Origin: Helianthus annuus
Lineage: Eukaryota; Streptophyta; Magnoliopsida; Asterales; Asteraceae
DNA: 64,000 nucleotides
Assembly (NCBI RefSeq): GCF_002127325.2
Contig: NC_035448.2
Coordinates: 86,880,587 to 86,944,586, forward strand
Reading direction: 5' to 3'
Made by a program: the position numbers and the translations under genes. Shown here piece after piece: positions 22,084-32,999 of this stretch. The first letter of the stretch is position 1, and each line of letters begins with the position of its first letter. The notes beneath the pieces were generated by a model. The model worked only from the letters and a program-made list of their open reading frames with translations, did not search any database and was not told where the DNA came from.

Positions 22084-25000
22084 ATGTCTGTGGAATTTAA
22101 ACGTACGCTTGGGATAGAGTCTAGTAGATTGGATATTCCCTATTCCATAGAACTAGCCAATGGTAAACTTGTTGAATCGGGCGAAGTTGTTAGAGGTTGC
22201 ACGCTAGAACTTGGTGAACGAAGATTTAGCATCGACCTCTTACCTATTCAATTGGGTAGCTTCGATGTGGTAGTCGGAATGGACTGGTTGTCCAAGAACA
22301 AAGCTGAAGTTATTTGTCATGAGAAAATCATTCGCATCCCTTTAGCGAATGAGGAAACTCTCATCGTACATGGAGAAAAGCGAGATGCGCCTCTTCGAAT
22401 CATCTGTTGCGTTAAGGCACAGAAGTGCTTAAGGAAAGGATGTGTTGCCTTCCTAGCACACGTTGTAGATAAGAAGGCTGAGGAGCCGAAACTCGAAGAT
22501 ATTCCTGTGGTGAAGGAATTCCCGGATGTTTTTACCGAAGACCTGCCAGGACTACCTCCGCAACGACAAGTCGAATTCCGTATAGACTTGGTTCCAGGAG
22601 CCGCACCTGTAGCCAAGGCACCCTATCGACTTGCACCATCCGAGATGCAAGAATTATCTACACAACTTCAGGAGTTGTTGGATAAAGGATTCATAAGGCC
22701 AAGCTTCTCGCCCTGGGGAGCTCCAGTATTGTTCGTGAAGAAGAAGGATGGAACTCTGCGAATGTGCATCGATTACAGAGAACTGAACAAACTCACTATC
22801 AAGAATCGGTACCCACTACCGAGGATTGATGACTTATTTGATCAGTTGCAAGGATCAAGCTACCATTCCAAGATCGACCTTCGATCTGGATATCATCAGT
22901 TAAGGATACAAGAAGAAAGCGTACCAAAGACTGCATTCAGAACACGCTATGGACATTACGAGTTTCTTGTGATGCCATTCGGGCTGACGAATGCACCAGC
23001 GGTCTTTATGGATCTGATGAACCGCGTATGCAAACCATATCTTGATAAATTCGTGATTGTATTTATCGACGATATCCTGATCTACTCTCGGACGAAAGAA
23101 GAGCATGAGCAACACCTCAGGACCATTCTAGAGCTACTGAAGAAAGAGAAACTATTCGCAAAGTTCTCAAAGTGTGAATTCTGGATTCGCGAAGTACAAT
23201 TTCTTGGTCACGTGGTGAATGAGAAGGGCATTCATGTAGACCCGTCCAAGATTGAAGCCATTAAGAGTTGGGAAGCTCCCAAAACCCCAACTGAGGTTCG
23301 CCAATTTTTGGGCTTAGCGGGCTACTATAGGAGATTCATCGAGAATTTCTCGAAAATAGCTCAGCCGCTAACTGCCCTTACGCAGAAAGACAAGAAGTAT
23401 GACTGGGCTGTTAAACAAGAAGAAGCTTTTCAACTACTCAAAAGCAAGCTATGCGATGCACCAATGTTGTCACTACCCGAAGGCACTGAAGACTTCGTGG
23501 TATACTGCGACGCTTCGCGACAAGGACTAGGTTGCGTGCTCATGCAACGCCAAAAGGTCATCGCTTACGCTTCAAGGCAATTGAAGGTACACGAAAGAAA
23601 CTATACCACTCACGACCTGGAGCTGGGCGCAGTGGTATTCGCCTTGAAAATCTGGCGACACTATCTATATGGTACTCGATGTACAATCTTCACAGATCAC
23701 AAAAGCCTGCAACACATATTTGATCAGAAGGAATTGAATATGCACCAGCGGCGATGGGTCGAGCTGCTAAATGATTACGACTGTGAGATTAAGTACCACC
23801 CAAGAAAGGCAAACATTGTAGCGGACGCGTTGAGCCGAAAGGAAAGAGTTAAGACCCTACGGGTTCGAGCATTGGAAATGACTATCCGATCGAACCTCAC
23901 TTCACGTATTCGTGACGCACAACAAGAAGCCCTTAAGGTGGAAAACCGCAAAGCTGAAAACCTCCGAGGTGCATTGAAGTACATGGCGCCAAATGAAGAG
24001 GGAGCCTTATACTTTAAAAAGCGTATTTGGGTTCCGCTCTATGGTGGCCTACGAGAAGTCATCCTTGATGAAGCGCACAAGTCAAGATACTCGATCCATC
24101 CCGGATCGGACAAGATGTATCAAGACTTAAAAGAATACTATTGGTGGCCGAGACTCAAGAGCGACGTTGTTGTTTATGTTGGTAAATGCCTAACCTGTGC
24201 TAAGGTTAAGGCTGAATATCAGAAACCGTCTGGCCTACTACAACAACCAGAGATTCCCATGTGGAAGTGGGAGCAAATCTCGATGGACTTCATAACAAAG
24301 TTACCCAGGACCCCAAGAGGGCACGATATGATATGGGTAATAGTTGATCGATTGACGAAGTCTGCGCATTTCCTACCAATCCGTGAGAAGGATAGCACTG
24401 GAAAGCTTGCTGAAATATACCTGAAAGAAATTGTGACACGTCATGGAGTGCCTATTTCTATTATTTCAGACAGAGATGGACGCTTTGTCTCAAGGATCTG
24501 GCAATCATTTCAGGAAGCCTTTGGATCTCAACTAGATCTAAGCACGGCATTTCATCCTCAGACAGACGGCCAGAGCGAACGGACTATACAAACATTGGAA
24601 GATATGCTTCGCGCATGTGTCATGGATCTAGGCGGCAGCTGGGATACTCACCTACCCTTGGTTGAGTTTTCCTACAATAACAGTTATCATACAAGCATAA
24701 AGGCCGCGCCGTTCGAAGCTCTGTATGGCCGCAAGTGCCGATCGCCCCTATGTTGGGCAGACGCCGGTGACAAGCGTATGGTTGGTCCTGAACTAGTACA
24801 AGAGACAACCGACAAGATTGCGCAGATCCGAGAGCGCATCAAGGCGGCTCGAGATCGACAGAAGAGCTACGCTGATCAAAGACGAAAACCCTTAGAATTC
24901 GAGGTGGGAGACAAGGTGTTGTTAAAAGTCTCACCTTGGAAGGGCGTAGCCAGATTCGGAAAGCGTGGGAAGCTGAATCCACGATACATCGGACCATTCA

Positions 25001-25137
25001 GATTCTTGGAGAGAATTGGTACCGTGGTGTACAAGTTGGAGTTACCGGAAGAACTTAATGGAGTACATGATACATTTCATGTGTCCAACCTAAAAGAAGA
25101 GTCCAACACAAGAAAACGTGATCATCCCTGCGGATGA
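22084..25137 (+). CDS. pol: Element C pol: protease end, RT, RNase H, integrase
   Basis: A 1017-codon frame. The protease DTGA lies just upstream in the same frame, near 22060-22071; the ATG at 22084 is simply the first Met after it. RT has FIDD at residues 327-330. RNase H carboxylates are D476, E513, D538 and D581. The integrase finger is H665, H672, C702 and C705; catalytic D735, D796 and E832 keep the 35-residue spacing. All key residues are present. The frame breaks near 25095-25118, so the chromodomain follows in another frame. With the gag stop and shifts, C cannot make a full polyprotein as written, yet its enzymes look undamaged. Confidence 0.93.
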   Translation: MSVEFKRTLGIESSRLDIPYSIELANGKLVESGEVVRGCTLELGERRFSIDLLPIQLGSFDVVVGMDWLSKNKAEVICHEKIIRIPLANEETLIVHGEKRDAPLRIICCVKAQKCLRKGCVAFLAHVVDKKAEEPKLEDIPVVKEFPDVFTEDLPGLPPQRQVEFRIDLVPGAAPVAKAPYRLAPSEMQELSTQLQELLDKGFIRPSFSPWGAPVLFVKKKDGTLRMCIDYRELNKLTIKNRYPLPRIDDLFDQLQGSSYHSKIDLRSGYHQLRIQEESVPKTAFRTRYGHYEFLVMPFGLTNAPAVFMDLMNRVCKPYLDKFVIVFIDDILIYSRTKEEHEQHLRTILELLKKEKLFAKFSKCEFWIREVQFLGHVVNEKGIHVDPSKIEAIKSWEAPKTPTEVRQFLGLAGYYRRFIENFSKIAQPLTALTQKDKKYDWAVKQEEAFQLLKSKLCDAPMLSLPEGTEDFVVYCDASRQGLGCVLMQRQKVIAYASRQLKVHERNYTTHDLELGAVVFALKIWRHYLYGTRCTIFTDHKSLQHIFDQKELNMHQRRWVELLNDYDCEIKYHPRKANIVADALSRKERVKTLRVRALEMTIRSNLTSRIRDAQQEALKVENRKAENLRGALKYMAPNEEGALYFKKRIWVPLYGGLREVILDEAHKSRYSIHPGSDKMYQDLKEYYWWPRLKSDVVVYVGKCLTCAKVKAEYQKPSGLLQQPEIPMWKWEQISMDFITKLPRTPRGHDMIWVIVDRLTKSAHFLPIREKDSTGKLAEIYLKEIVTRHGVPISIISDRDGRFVSRIWQSFQEAFGSQLDLSTAFHPQTDGQSERTIQTLEDMLRACVMDLGGSWDTHLPLVEFSYNNSYHTSIKAAPFEALYGRKCRSPLCWADAGDKRMVGPELVQETTDKIAQIRERIKAARDRQKSYADQRRKPLEFEVGDKVLLKVSPWKGVARFGKRGKLNPRYIGPFRFLERIGTVVYKLELPEELNGVHDTFHVSNLKEESNTRKRDHPCG

Positions 25138-25351
25138 AGTGCATATTGATGACACCCTCCGATTTACAGAACAACCCGTCGAGGTTACTGACTGGAAAGT
25201 CAACAAGACCAGGAGGAGCAGTGTGAAACTTGTCAAAGTACGTTGGAACTCTAAGCATGGGCCCGAATACACATGGGAACGCGAAGACCAGTTCAAGGAA
25301 AAGTATCCCCACCTATTCAAAGAGACTCCTACGAGGGTTAGTTCATCCTGA
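25118..25351 (+). pseudogene. pol: Element C chromodomain tail, frame-shifted
   Basis: It encodes the C-terminal chromodomain-like segment (near FTEQPVEVTD, then [10 protein letters not shown]), which in chromoviruses guides insertion to chromatin. It is separated from integrase by a frameshift at about 25095-25118. The stop codon overlaps the palindrome at 25351-25367. Confidence 0.88.
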
Positions 25352-25392
25352 ATTTCGGGACGAAATTCTTTTAACGGGGGGGGGGGGGGGAC
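25351..25392 (+). promoter_or_regulatory. Element C palindrome and 15-G purine tract
   Basis: AATTTCGGGACGAAATT (25351-25367), then a run of 15 G (25376-25390), then AC and the LTR start. It is a single palindrome copy. The G run is unusually long for a plus-strand primer; its exact length may be a sequencing estimate. Confidence 0.85.
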
Positions 25393-28300
25393 TGTGGCAA
25401 CTGGCACAAAACCGGTAACTTCCGTACACTTTAATTATTATTTAATGACTGCAATTATGTGCTTAAATGTCAACATTGGCTAATTAGATGCTAAGAAAGT
25501 GAATTCATGCACGTTGTATACTACAAAATATTTCTTTATGCAAAAACGAGAGCGTTGCGTCATAAATATTAGTAAACTCACCGGTAAGACACACTGTGTC
25601 AACGGAACTGCAGAAAGCAGTCAGACAATAGAATTGAGGCCTAGGTGTAGGTCCTACGAAAAAGGTACATTAAAACCCAAGGTACATTAAAACCCAAGAG
25701 TACACTTTAAGTGCGGAACTAATTACGACAAAACTGCGAAACGAACGTTGGTGGCCGCCCGGATAATATTTAATCCCTCAATTATTCTGTTATGATTAAA
25801 ATTTTATTTTAATCAGGTTCGTGTTGAAAAATAAATTGAAACGCTTAAAAACGTTATTTTTCAAGTTTAAGCGCGTACCGTGAGTTCCTACGCGACACAG
25901 TGCTTACACTGCAAAACGCAGACAACGCAGAAAACCCAGGAATATGCCAGGAATATGCCAGGAATATACCAGGAATATGCCAGGAATATACCAGGAATAT
26001 GCCAGGAATATGCCAGGAATATGCCAGGAATATGCCAGGAATATACCAGGAATATATCAGGAATATACCAGGAATATACCAGGAATATGCTAGGAATATG
26101 CTATATGGAAAGTCTATAAATACCACCATTCCATCACTCCATCTTCCTCATCACCACACTTCCACTTTCTCCCTCTCTCTCTCTCTAGAAAAGCTACGGC
26201 CAAACACCCCCTCTCAATCCATCAATTTTTCGGTTTTGATCACCACATTCCAAGTCCATACAAGTATCAAGGATCCCGTATAAGGAGGCTTGGTGCAAAC
26301 GGAAAGCGAAGGACCTCATTCTCTTGCTTTTATCCACCCTATTTGCGTCTAGATTCTTCCCTAGCCTCGAGCTAGTGGTATGTTGCTTAAATCACATTCT
26401 TGAACTATTTTGAAGTGGTTAATATGATATGTAACGGTTAAAACTCGAAATCTTACAAGTTGATGCATTAAAGTCTACTAAAAACACTAATAATGATGGT
26501 TAAAAGCTCATATGTTGTGTAAATGTTGTAGTAATTGATTTGTGTGGTTATTTGGACCCGATCTATGTTGTGGTAGCTCGGATCATCATTTAACCCGGGT
26601 TGGTCATGATCATGGATCATAACATAAGGATGTTTTGAAAGAAACAAGGGTTAAAGGGTGAAACTCTACTACACATGAATCATGAACTTGTGTAAAAAGG
26701 AATTTTTCTTGTAAAATGAAGTTCTAAACTAATAGATCTAAAGATCTACAAGTGGTATTTTCGAAAGACCAACTGTAAGATGAAACCATGTTTTAAAACC
26801 GAATCTTTCATGAACTAGAGGTGTTTTTGTGAACAAACAAGTGTGTGGACACTTGTGTAACAAAAGTTTTAACAAAGAAATAATTTTCATAAAAACCGAC
26901 TAGAAGTTGTGAAACTTCATATTCTTTAAAAATAAGGTTTTTAAGAAATTAAACTTATTTATAAAGATAACAAGACTTACTAAACGTGCTAGTAAATTAC
27001 TACACGTTTTTGTAAATATTCAAGTTCATGAAATGGAGTAATTAGTGAATGTTGTTGATGATTATTGTTGATAATTGTTGATGTTGATTGTTGACGATTT
27101 AAAAGGAAATAAACACATGTTTTGAAAACATGGGAAATCTCCATTTTTAGGGGAAACTCTGTCAAAATTTTTATAAATTTTGACACTTAGAAAAAAAATA
27201 TAAGTTTTTGAAGAACTTATTCCCTAAAAATGTATTTAAGAGTATTACCAAGGTTTCCCTAATTTTTGGTGATAAGAAATGAGGATTTCTTCAAAAATAA
27301 AAATGGATATAAGTATGTAGATTTTTGAGAGAAAAATATATATTATTTTATCACCAACTTTTGTGCTAAGTGGATATAGTATGTGTTATACGTGCTAGCG
27401 TATTAAGACTTAAAAATACACATACATCATACAAGATACATAATTCGGGTGCAAAGTGCAAAACACAAGATACTTATATTAATTTTAGAAAAAAAAATAA
27501 TATAAGTAAGATACTTAGTTAAAAATAGAAAATATTTTTAACACAAGAATATAAACACAAAAGAGAGTGACTGTACTTGTGCGATGCAAGTCTAGTGACT
27601 AACGTCAAGAAAACGCGTATAGGTTACGACGTTAATTAAGCAAATCCGGTGAAGTTTACGACGCACAGGAACGCAAAGTTGTGAGTTCATGCTCCCCCTT
27701 TTCTCTTAACTGTTTTCAGTTTTATAACTTCGGGGTGAAATACATGTTACAAATATTTTTATGTTTAACAAATGGTATGATAATAAAAAGCACACTTGGT
27801 GAGAACGAGTACCAAGTGTGTAGTGATATAAGAATACAAGAAACACACTTGGTGAGAAACGAGTACCAAGTGTGATGTGATATAAGAATACGGGAGGCGC
27901 GCTTGGTGAGAAACGAGAACCAAGTAGGATGCGCTATACCGTGTCACGAGTACAGAAGCACCATTAATCAACAATATACCTAGACCGCAGAACAAAAGGT
28001 TAGATCTAACGGGTGCCGGGCAGCCACACTCTCGGTGAGGGCGAGTACCGAGTAGTGCTTTTGTGTCTCAGAATATACCAATTAAATGCCTAAGGTTTGG
28101 TGACTTCCTATGTCGTGTCACATGTTAATGGCTTTGCAACCCATTAACAATCCTGATACTTACAGGAATACCTTATTTACATAAAATTTCATACCATACT
28201 AAAACTTGATGAATACTTGAGTACGTGGGGTACTCAAGAAAATGGGAATTATACTTGAGTACGTGGGGTACTCAAGAAGAATTTGAATTATACATGAGTA

Positions 28301-28708
28301 CGTGGTGTACACATGAAACTGGATTTATATATATGAAAACTTGATTTATTCACAAACTATGTTTTCATACAAAGTATACAAACGTGAAATACAAAACTGC
28401 ATGAATTCACACCAACATTATGTTGACGTTTTTTTTTTCCAAAACTCACATGTATTTCAGGTAACTAGGATGGATGTGCGCGTGGTCTTACTTATGCTCT
28501 TGGATGTCGCTTATGTTTATCTTTAAATAAAGTTGTAAACTTTTAAGACAATGTTTTATGTGACCTAGCGATGTAAACGCTAAACGTATGTTTCAAATTA
28601 TGGTATTTGAAGTTATTTTCATGAGCATATAGTATGTTTACCTTTCGTATGCAATGAGATCCTTTCATGATCACACCTCGTGCTTCCGCCGCAGAAAGGG
28701 GTGTGACA
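25393..28708 (+). repeat. Element C 3' LTR
   Basis: 3316 bp, the partner of 16756-20130. By eye it differs from the 5' LTR by about a dozen substitutions, one fewer 11-bp unit, homopolymer changes, and a rearranged stretch at 25670-25710. There GGTACATTAAAACCCAA is duplicated and about 70 bp of the 5' copy is missing. TATA box at 26115-26122. It is followed by the target duplication GTAGT. Confidence 0.93.
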
Positions 28709-28712
28709 GTAG

Positions 28713-28798
28713 TTCTACCCAAGGAGAATACGCAGGATTTATAGTGGCATCCTACCGAAGGAGGATGGCCATACATATCCTACCCAAGGAGGATATGT
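28713..28798. repeat. ACCCAAGG-apex hairpin cluster in F1
   Basis: Three hairpins share an 8-nt apex (ACCCAAGG or ACCGAAGG) with different stems: TTCT/AGAA at 28713, CATCCT/AGGATG at 28748, ACATATCCT/AGGATATGT at 28773. A fourth, GTCCT/AGGAC, is at 16725-16742 on the other side of C. Stem bases change in matched pairs. Confidence 0.85.
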
Positions 28799-29276
28799 AG
28801 GTTCCGTTTTAGTTTATTAACCCATTCCCAAAACACCGGGAATCCCATGCCTTGTAGAAAGTGTGAACTCACCTCGGTTTTCTCGGTATGCTTATCTACT
28901 TGTGCACAAACAATTCAATCAAGGCCTATAGTATGCACGTATACAAAATTTGTTTCTGTTTGTAATGTTTCATATGCAACTAACATCACCGCAATATCAC
29001 AGAGTGTACATAGGCAACTATTATCATGTACACTTAACCAGTTAATCAAATTCATACAGTTCATGCTTCACACAGTTGAGTCCTCAGTCTATTCTAACAT
29101 AGTTATCATTTAACAGGTTTATCATAGTCAACAGACTTAACCTAACAGAGTTAACAGACTTAACTTAACAAGGTTAACATAATTTACAAAGTTAACAGAC
29201 TTAACAGAATTACATACTTAACAGAGTTACTGTGTCAATCTTTCAACTTCACAGAACATATGGCGAAATCAATTTC

Positions 29277-29486
29277 GGTGAAAACACTTCTGGTGAAAAC
29301 ACTTTTGATGAAAACACTTCTCACGAAAACACTTCTGCTGAAAACACTTTTGATGAAAACACTCGTGACGAAAACACTTCTGATGAAAACACTTTTGATG
29401 AAAACACTTCTGATGAAAACACTTCTGATGAAAACACTTTTGATGAAATCTCTTTTGGCGAAAGCACCTTTGGCGAAAACCCTTTG
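29277..29486. repeat. 15-bp minisatellite (14 units)
   Basis: Fourteen units close to GATGAAAACACTTCT or its TTT variant. Because 15 is divisible by three, several frames stay open on both strands; these are not taken as genes. Related GAAAACACT and TTTTCG words occur in the LTR fragment 34978-36303. Confidence 0.88.
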
Positions 29487-30683
29487 GGTTTTCGTCATGA
29501 TAGTGATTTCGTCTGGGTAGTGTTTTCGTCGGCATAGAATAATCATCATCATCAATTACGTATTTACAGGAACCCTAATCACGTTCTAACTGTTACATAA
29601 TTATATCATCATCTCCATCATACAGTCAGAATCATCATTCAATCATTGTGTAATCAGAATCATCATTCACTTAACCATTCAGATACATATATATATATAT
29701 ATATATCATCAAATCGAACATGAGCAGTATACATAACAATCAGACCTTGTCTGAATGATTTACAATAAAATCCTCAAATCCTACACTTCACAACATATAA
29801 ACATGGTTTCTAGTACAACTCCTAATATACATAACAGTTCACAAACAATATATATAACAATCACCCAATGCATAACAACAATCTAATAACAGAGATGGCA
29901 TACTAACTGGTTACGATACGAGATTAACAACAGTTTCGAGAAGGCTAGGGATTGCCGTCGCACAGGGGAGAGTGGGAGAGACCTTAGGGTTTTTCTAATA
30001 ACTGTTTACGCAATCTATATTCGTTTATACGGAAGTTATAAGGTGTTGGGCCCTGACTGGGCTTCGGCGAAGACATGGGCCAGGTTCATGGCGAAATCCC
30101 TTGGATTTCGTTGAGCAGGCTATGGTGAAAACACTTGAGTTCGTCATGATGGTTATGACGAAAACCATAGGGTTTTCGTCGAGGTGCTTGTGGCGATATC
30201 CCTTTTGTGATTTCGTCATTTACTTAAAACATATAACAATAATATTAATAACATTGACATACCACAATATATCAACCAGTACATAGTTTATTATTTCATT
30301 CTGTCACACCCCCAAAATCCACATGCGGAATATCACCGCTTGGGAGCGTGACTGACCAGGATCAAGCCACCAATCATATTGAACATGTAATTAATATCAA
30401 GTAAAATAAATGCAAACCAATCATTCAATACGATAGGTGTTCAAAACATTATTATAGTATCAAGTGTAGCGGAAGCATAAGTATGAAAACCCAAATTATA
30501 TCATAATTCAAATGTGTAAATGTTTTAACATGGCATCCACGATCCATGCTCCACAACGACCTGCTCCTCCCTGTGCAAGCTCCATGTATCTAACGACCTG
30601 CAAGGCATGCAGCAAAGAGTCAACAACTAGTTGAGCGAGTTCACAGAAAGTAAGTTCGTAACAGTAATACGTATGTTCATTTG

Positions 30684-31048
30684 GTGGGGGCTTCCCACAT
30701 ATGCATGTACTAATAGTGGGGGTTTCCCGTAATTATATATTTATTTCCTGTGGGGGATTCCCACGTTTAACCTTTCTAATGGGGGCTTCCCAGATTTATA
30801 CTTACTAGACTATTGGCGACCATGTGTTCTTCTTAATCCGAGAACAGGAATACGTACAAGGACACGTAGGATTTACGTGAGTGCCCTTCCCCGAGGACAG
30901 TGGTACGTGTGGGGTTTACGTAGGATTTACGTAAGTGTCCTTCCGACCTGGAAGACAGTTGTAGGTATTAGTTTACGTAGGTTTTACGTAAGTGTCCTCC
31001 CGACCCGAGAGACAATGGTAGATTCTAGTTTACGTAGGATTTACGTAA
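30684..31048. repeat. GGHTT-apex hairpin array in D LTR
   Basis: Eight hairpins all have a 5-nt apex GGCTT, GGTTT or GGATT. Stems of GTGGG/CCCAC type are at 30684, 30750 and, shorter, at 30718 and 30780. Stems CACGTA/TACGTG (30863-30879) and TTACGTA/TACGTAA (30916, 30973, 31030) follow. The CACGTA/TACGTG unit shows a paired change on both arms. Confidence 0.88.
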
Positions 31049-31499
31049 GTGTCCTGACTAACCTGAAGACGATGGTCTATAGTCTAGCAATAGTGTAAGT
31101 ACGAGTAATTATCCAATTCAATTCTTCCAACCCAATTCCCACCCGGGAATCCCATGCCTTGGCTGTATGAACTCACCTTGATTTGCTCGGTATGCTTAAC
31201 TATGTGCTTGCAATTAATCAATCAAGTCCTATAGTATGCATGTATATTAAATCAGTTGTATGTTTATATCACGAAGTGTTTAAGCAATCATCGTCATGTT
31301 TCACATAACAGTTAATTCACGTTCATCAAATAATACATCATACGACAGAGTAATTCAGAACCATTAGGGTTACCGCACACACACTGAGCTTATATACATG
31401 GTTAACACAACTCAGTTACATACCACATATCTGACATATAGAACAGAACTCACAGTTAAGCATTTAACAGTTCACCGGGCAAATCACTTAACAGATAAC

Positions 31500-32110
31500 G
31501 AAACTCGGACCAAACACTTGTTCTTAACACTCAGATCAAACCATAACATACAAAAGCTCGGACACCCCTTGTATCTCTATGAAAGTCGGACATGTTAGCA
31601 TGTATTAAAGGTCGGACAAGGTGTAAGGATACAAAAACTCGGACCATATGATTATGATGTAGCAAAACTCGGACAACATAAGCTCAGTGGGTCAAAAGTC
31701 GGACCAAATAAGACAGGGGGCTTGGGGGGTTAAAGCTCGGACCAAGGAGGCATGGCCACAAAGTCGGACTCCCCCCCCCCCCCCTTCATTGCTTAAAGAT
31801 CGGACAACCCTCCCTTTCATGAAAACCTCGGACCACAACAAGCAAAACTCAGACCCCCTTGCACTATCATGAAACTCGGACAACACTAGGGTTAGGGCCA
31901 AAAGATCGGACAACAATGTGTGACAAGAAACTCGGATCCTTTGCATGATGTATAAAACTCGGACATCAAGTGTACTCCTCAAATAATTCGAACAACATGA
32001 TAACTTGCCAAAAATTCGGACTTTTATGTTTTGTTTATAAACTCAGACAACCTTCATGTGATAAATAACTCGGATCAAGCAACAATTCATGAAACTCAGA
32101 CAAGCATAAA
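31500..32110 (-). repeat. AAANTCGGAC word array in D LTR
   Basis: About 20 copies of words like AAACTCGGAC or AAAGTCGGAC at 25-45 bp spacing. They resemble the array in the B LTR (6895-7360), although the two LTRs otherwise look unrelated. Confidence 0.8.
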
Positions 32111-32828
32111 CATTCACAAAACTCTGAGTAACATATCAATCACTCGATCCTTGAAATTAAAGCAGTTACGTTTCTTGGTTTCTAACCCTAATTTCATACA
32201 TATTGACGGCAGAATCATAATCAATCAACCTATGATCAACAACAACAATCATTACAGGAACAATCTATCAAACATACAACTAATCATCATCATCAATAAT
32301 TCAGAATCAAATCAAAATCACAGAAGTATCATATGAGAGCTAGGGTTTTCACATATTACAAGAATCAAGAATTGATGCAATCAAATAATCAATAATCATT
32401 TACCTTGTGTTGATTCTTAGAGAAAATGCGGAATCGAAAGTGATGAATAGCTTGCCAATGATGATGGTGATAATGATTGCTAGGAGATTAGAGAATACAG
32501 TACGTGCTTTGGTTTTGTGAAAATGATTAGTGAACAAGAGATTAGGGTTAAGTATAGTTTAATTTTCACTAATTACTCTACACACCCTGAATTACTATAT
32601 CTTACACAAGCACACCATCTCACATCAATTTCACAGTTTCACCACCAAGTTCACATATTTGACAAGTCTATCACAATTAACACATAACCATGCACAAACA
32701 CACAATACACTTCATTGAATCAAAACGTATACAATTCCATAGCAATCAATTGTGCAAATAAACAACTAAACAATACATGAACGTGCAATAAATGCGAAAT
32801 AGAGATCTTGGAAATTCGAGTTGTCACA

Positions 32829-32990
32829 TTATTCACAACTTAAAAGAAATTTCGTCCCGAAATTTAGCATGCGGTTACTGAGGAAGCTAGGTAAGTTGTA
32901 TCGTTTACTGGTTTTCCTGGGGTGTCACATCATCCCCCCGTTGATTTGGAATTTCGTCCCGAAATTCCGCAGTAGTAGCTTCAGTCTCAG
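32829..32990 (-). promoter_or_regulatory. Element D 3' end: doubled palindrome and purine tract
   Basis: Palindrome copies at 32848-32864 and 32950-32966. The outer one precedes the real LTR start. The inner one is followed by a G-rich tract and TGTGACACCCC (32920-32940 region, minus strand), as in A, E and H. Confidence 0.78.
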
Positions 32991-32999
32991 TAGTGGATG

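Larger units (their letters stand above)
28709..30301 (-). repeat. F1 LTR remnant, right part
   Basis: It continues the LTR split by C, starting with the second GTAGT copy. It carries ACCCAAGG-apex hairpins (28713-28798), the conserved GTGAACTCACC segment near 28863, AACAG(A/T)CTTAAC repeats (29120-29230) and a 15-bp minisatellite. It ends where the D LTR begins at 30302. No gene is seen in its 1.6 kb. Confidence 0.78.
30302..32828 (-). repeat. Element D 3' LTR
   Basis: A 2527-bp minus-strand LTR from TGTCACACCCCC (LTR end) to TTGTCACA (LTR start at 32828), followed by D's palindromes. It contains GGHTT-apex hairpins (30684-31048), an AAANTCGGAC word field (31500-32110), a 14-C run (31771-31784) and a possible leader splice donor near 32405. 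Its start resembles the LTR of A. No gene is seen. Confidence 0.9.

Noticed and set aside
29277..29486. CRISPR-like spaced repeats
   Set aside because: The units are directly adjacent with no spacers, in a plant LTR; the word arrays elsewhere have uneven spacing and drifting copies.
29232..29555. Repeat-bearing open frames (ENTSD, KTLLM types)
   Set aside because: The 15-bp minisatellite keeps several frames open at once on both strands; this is not coding evidence.
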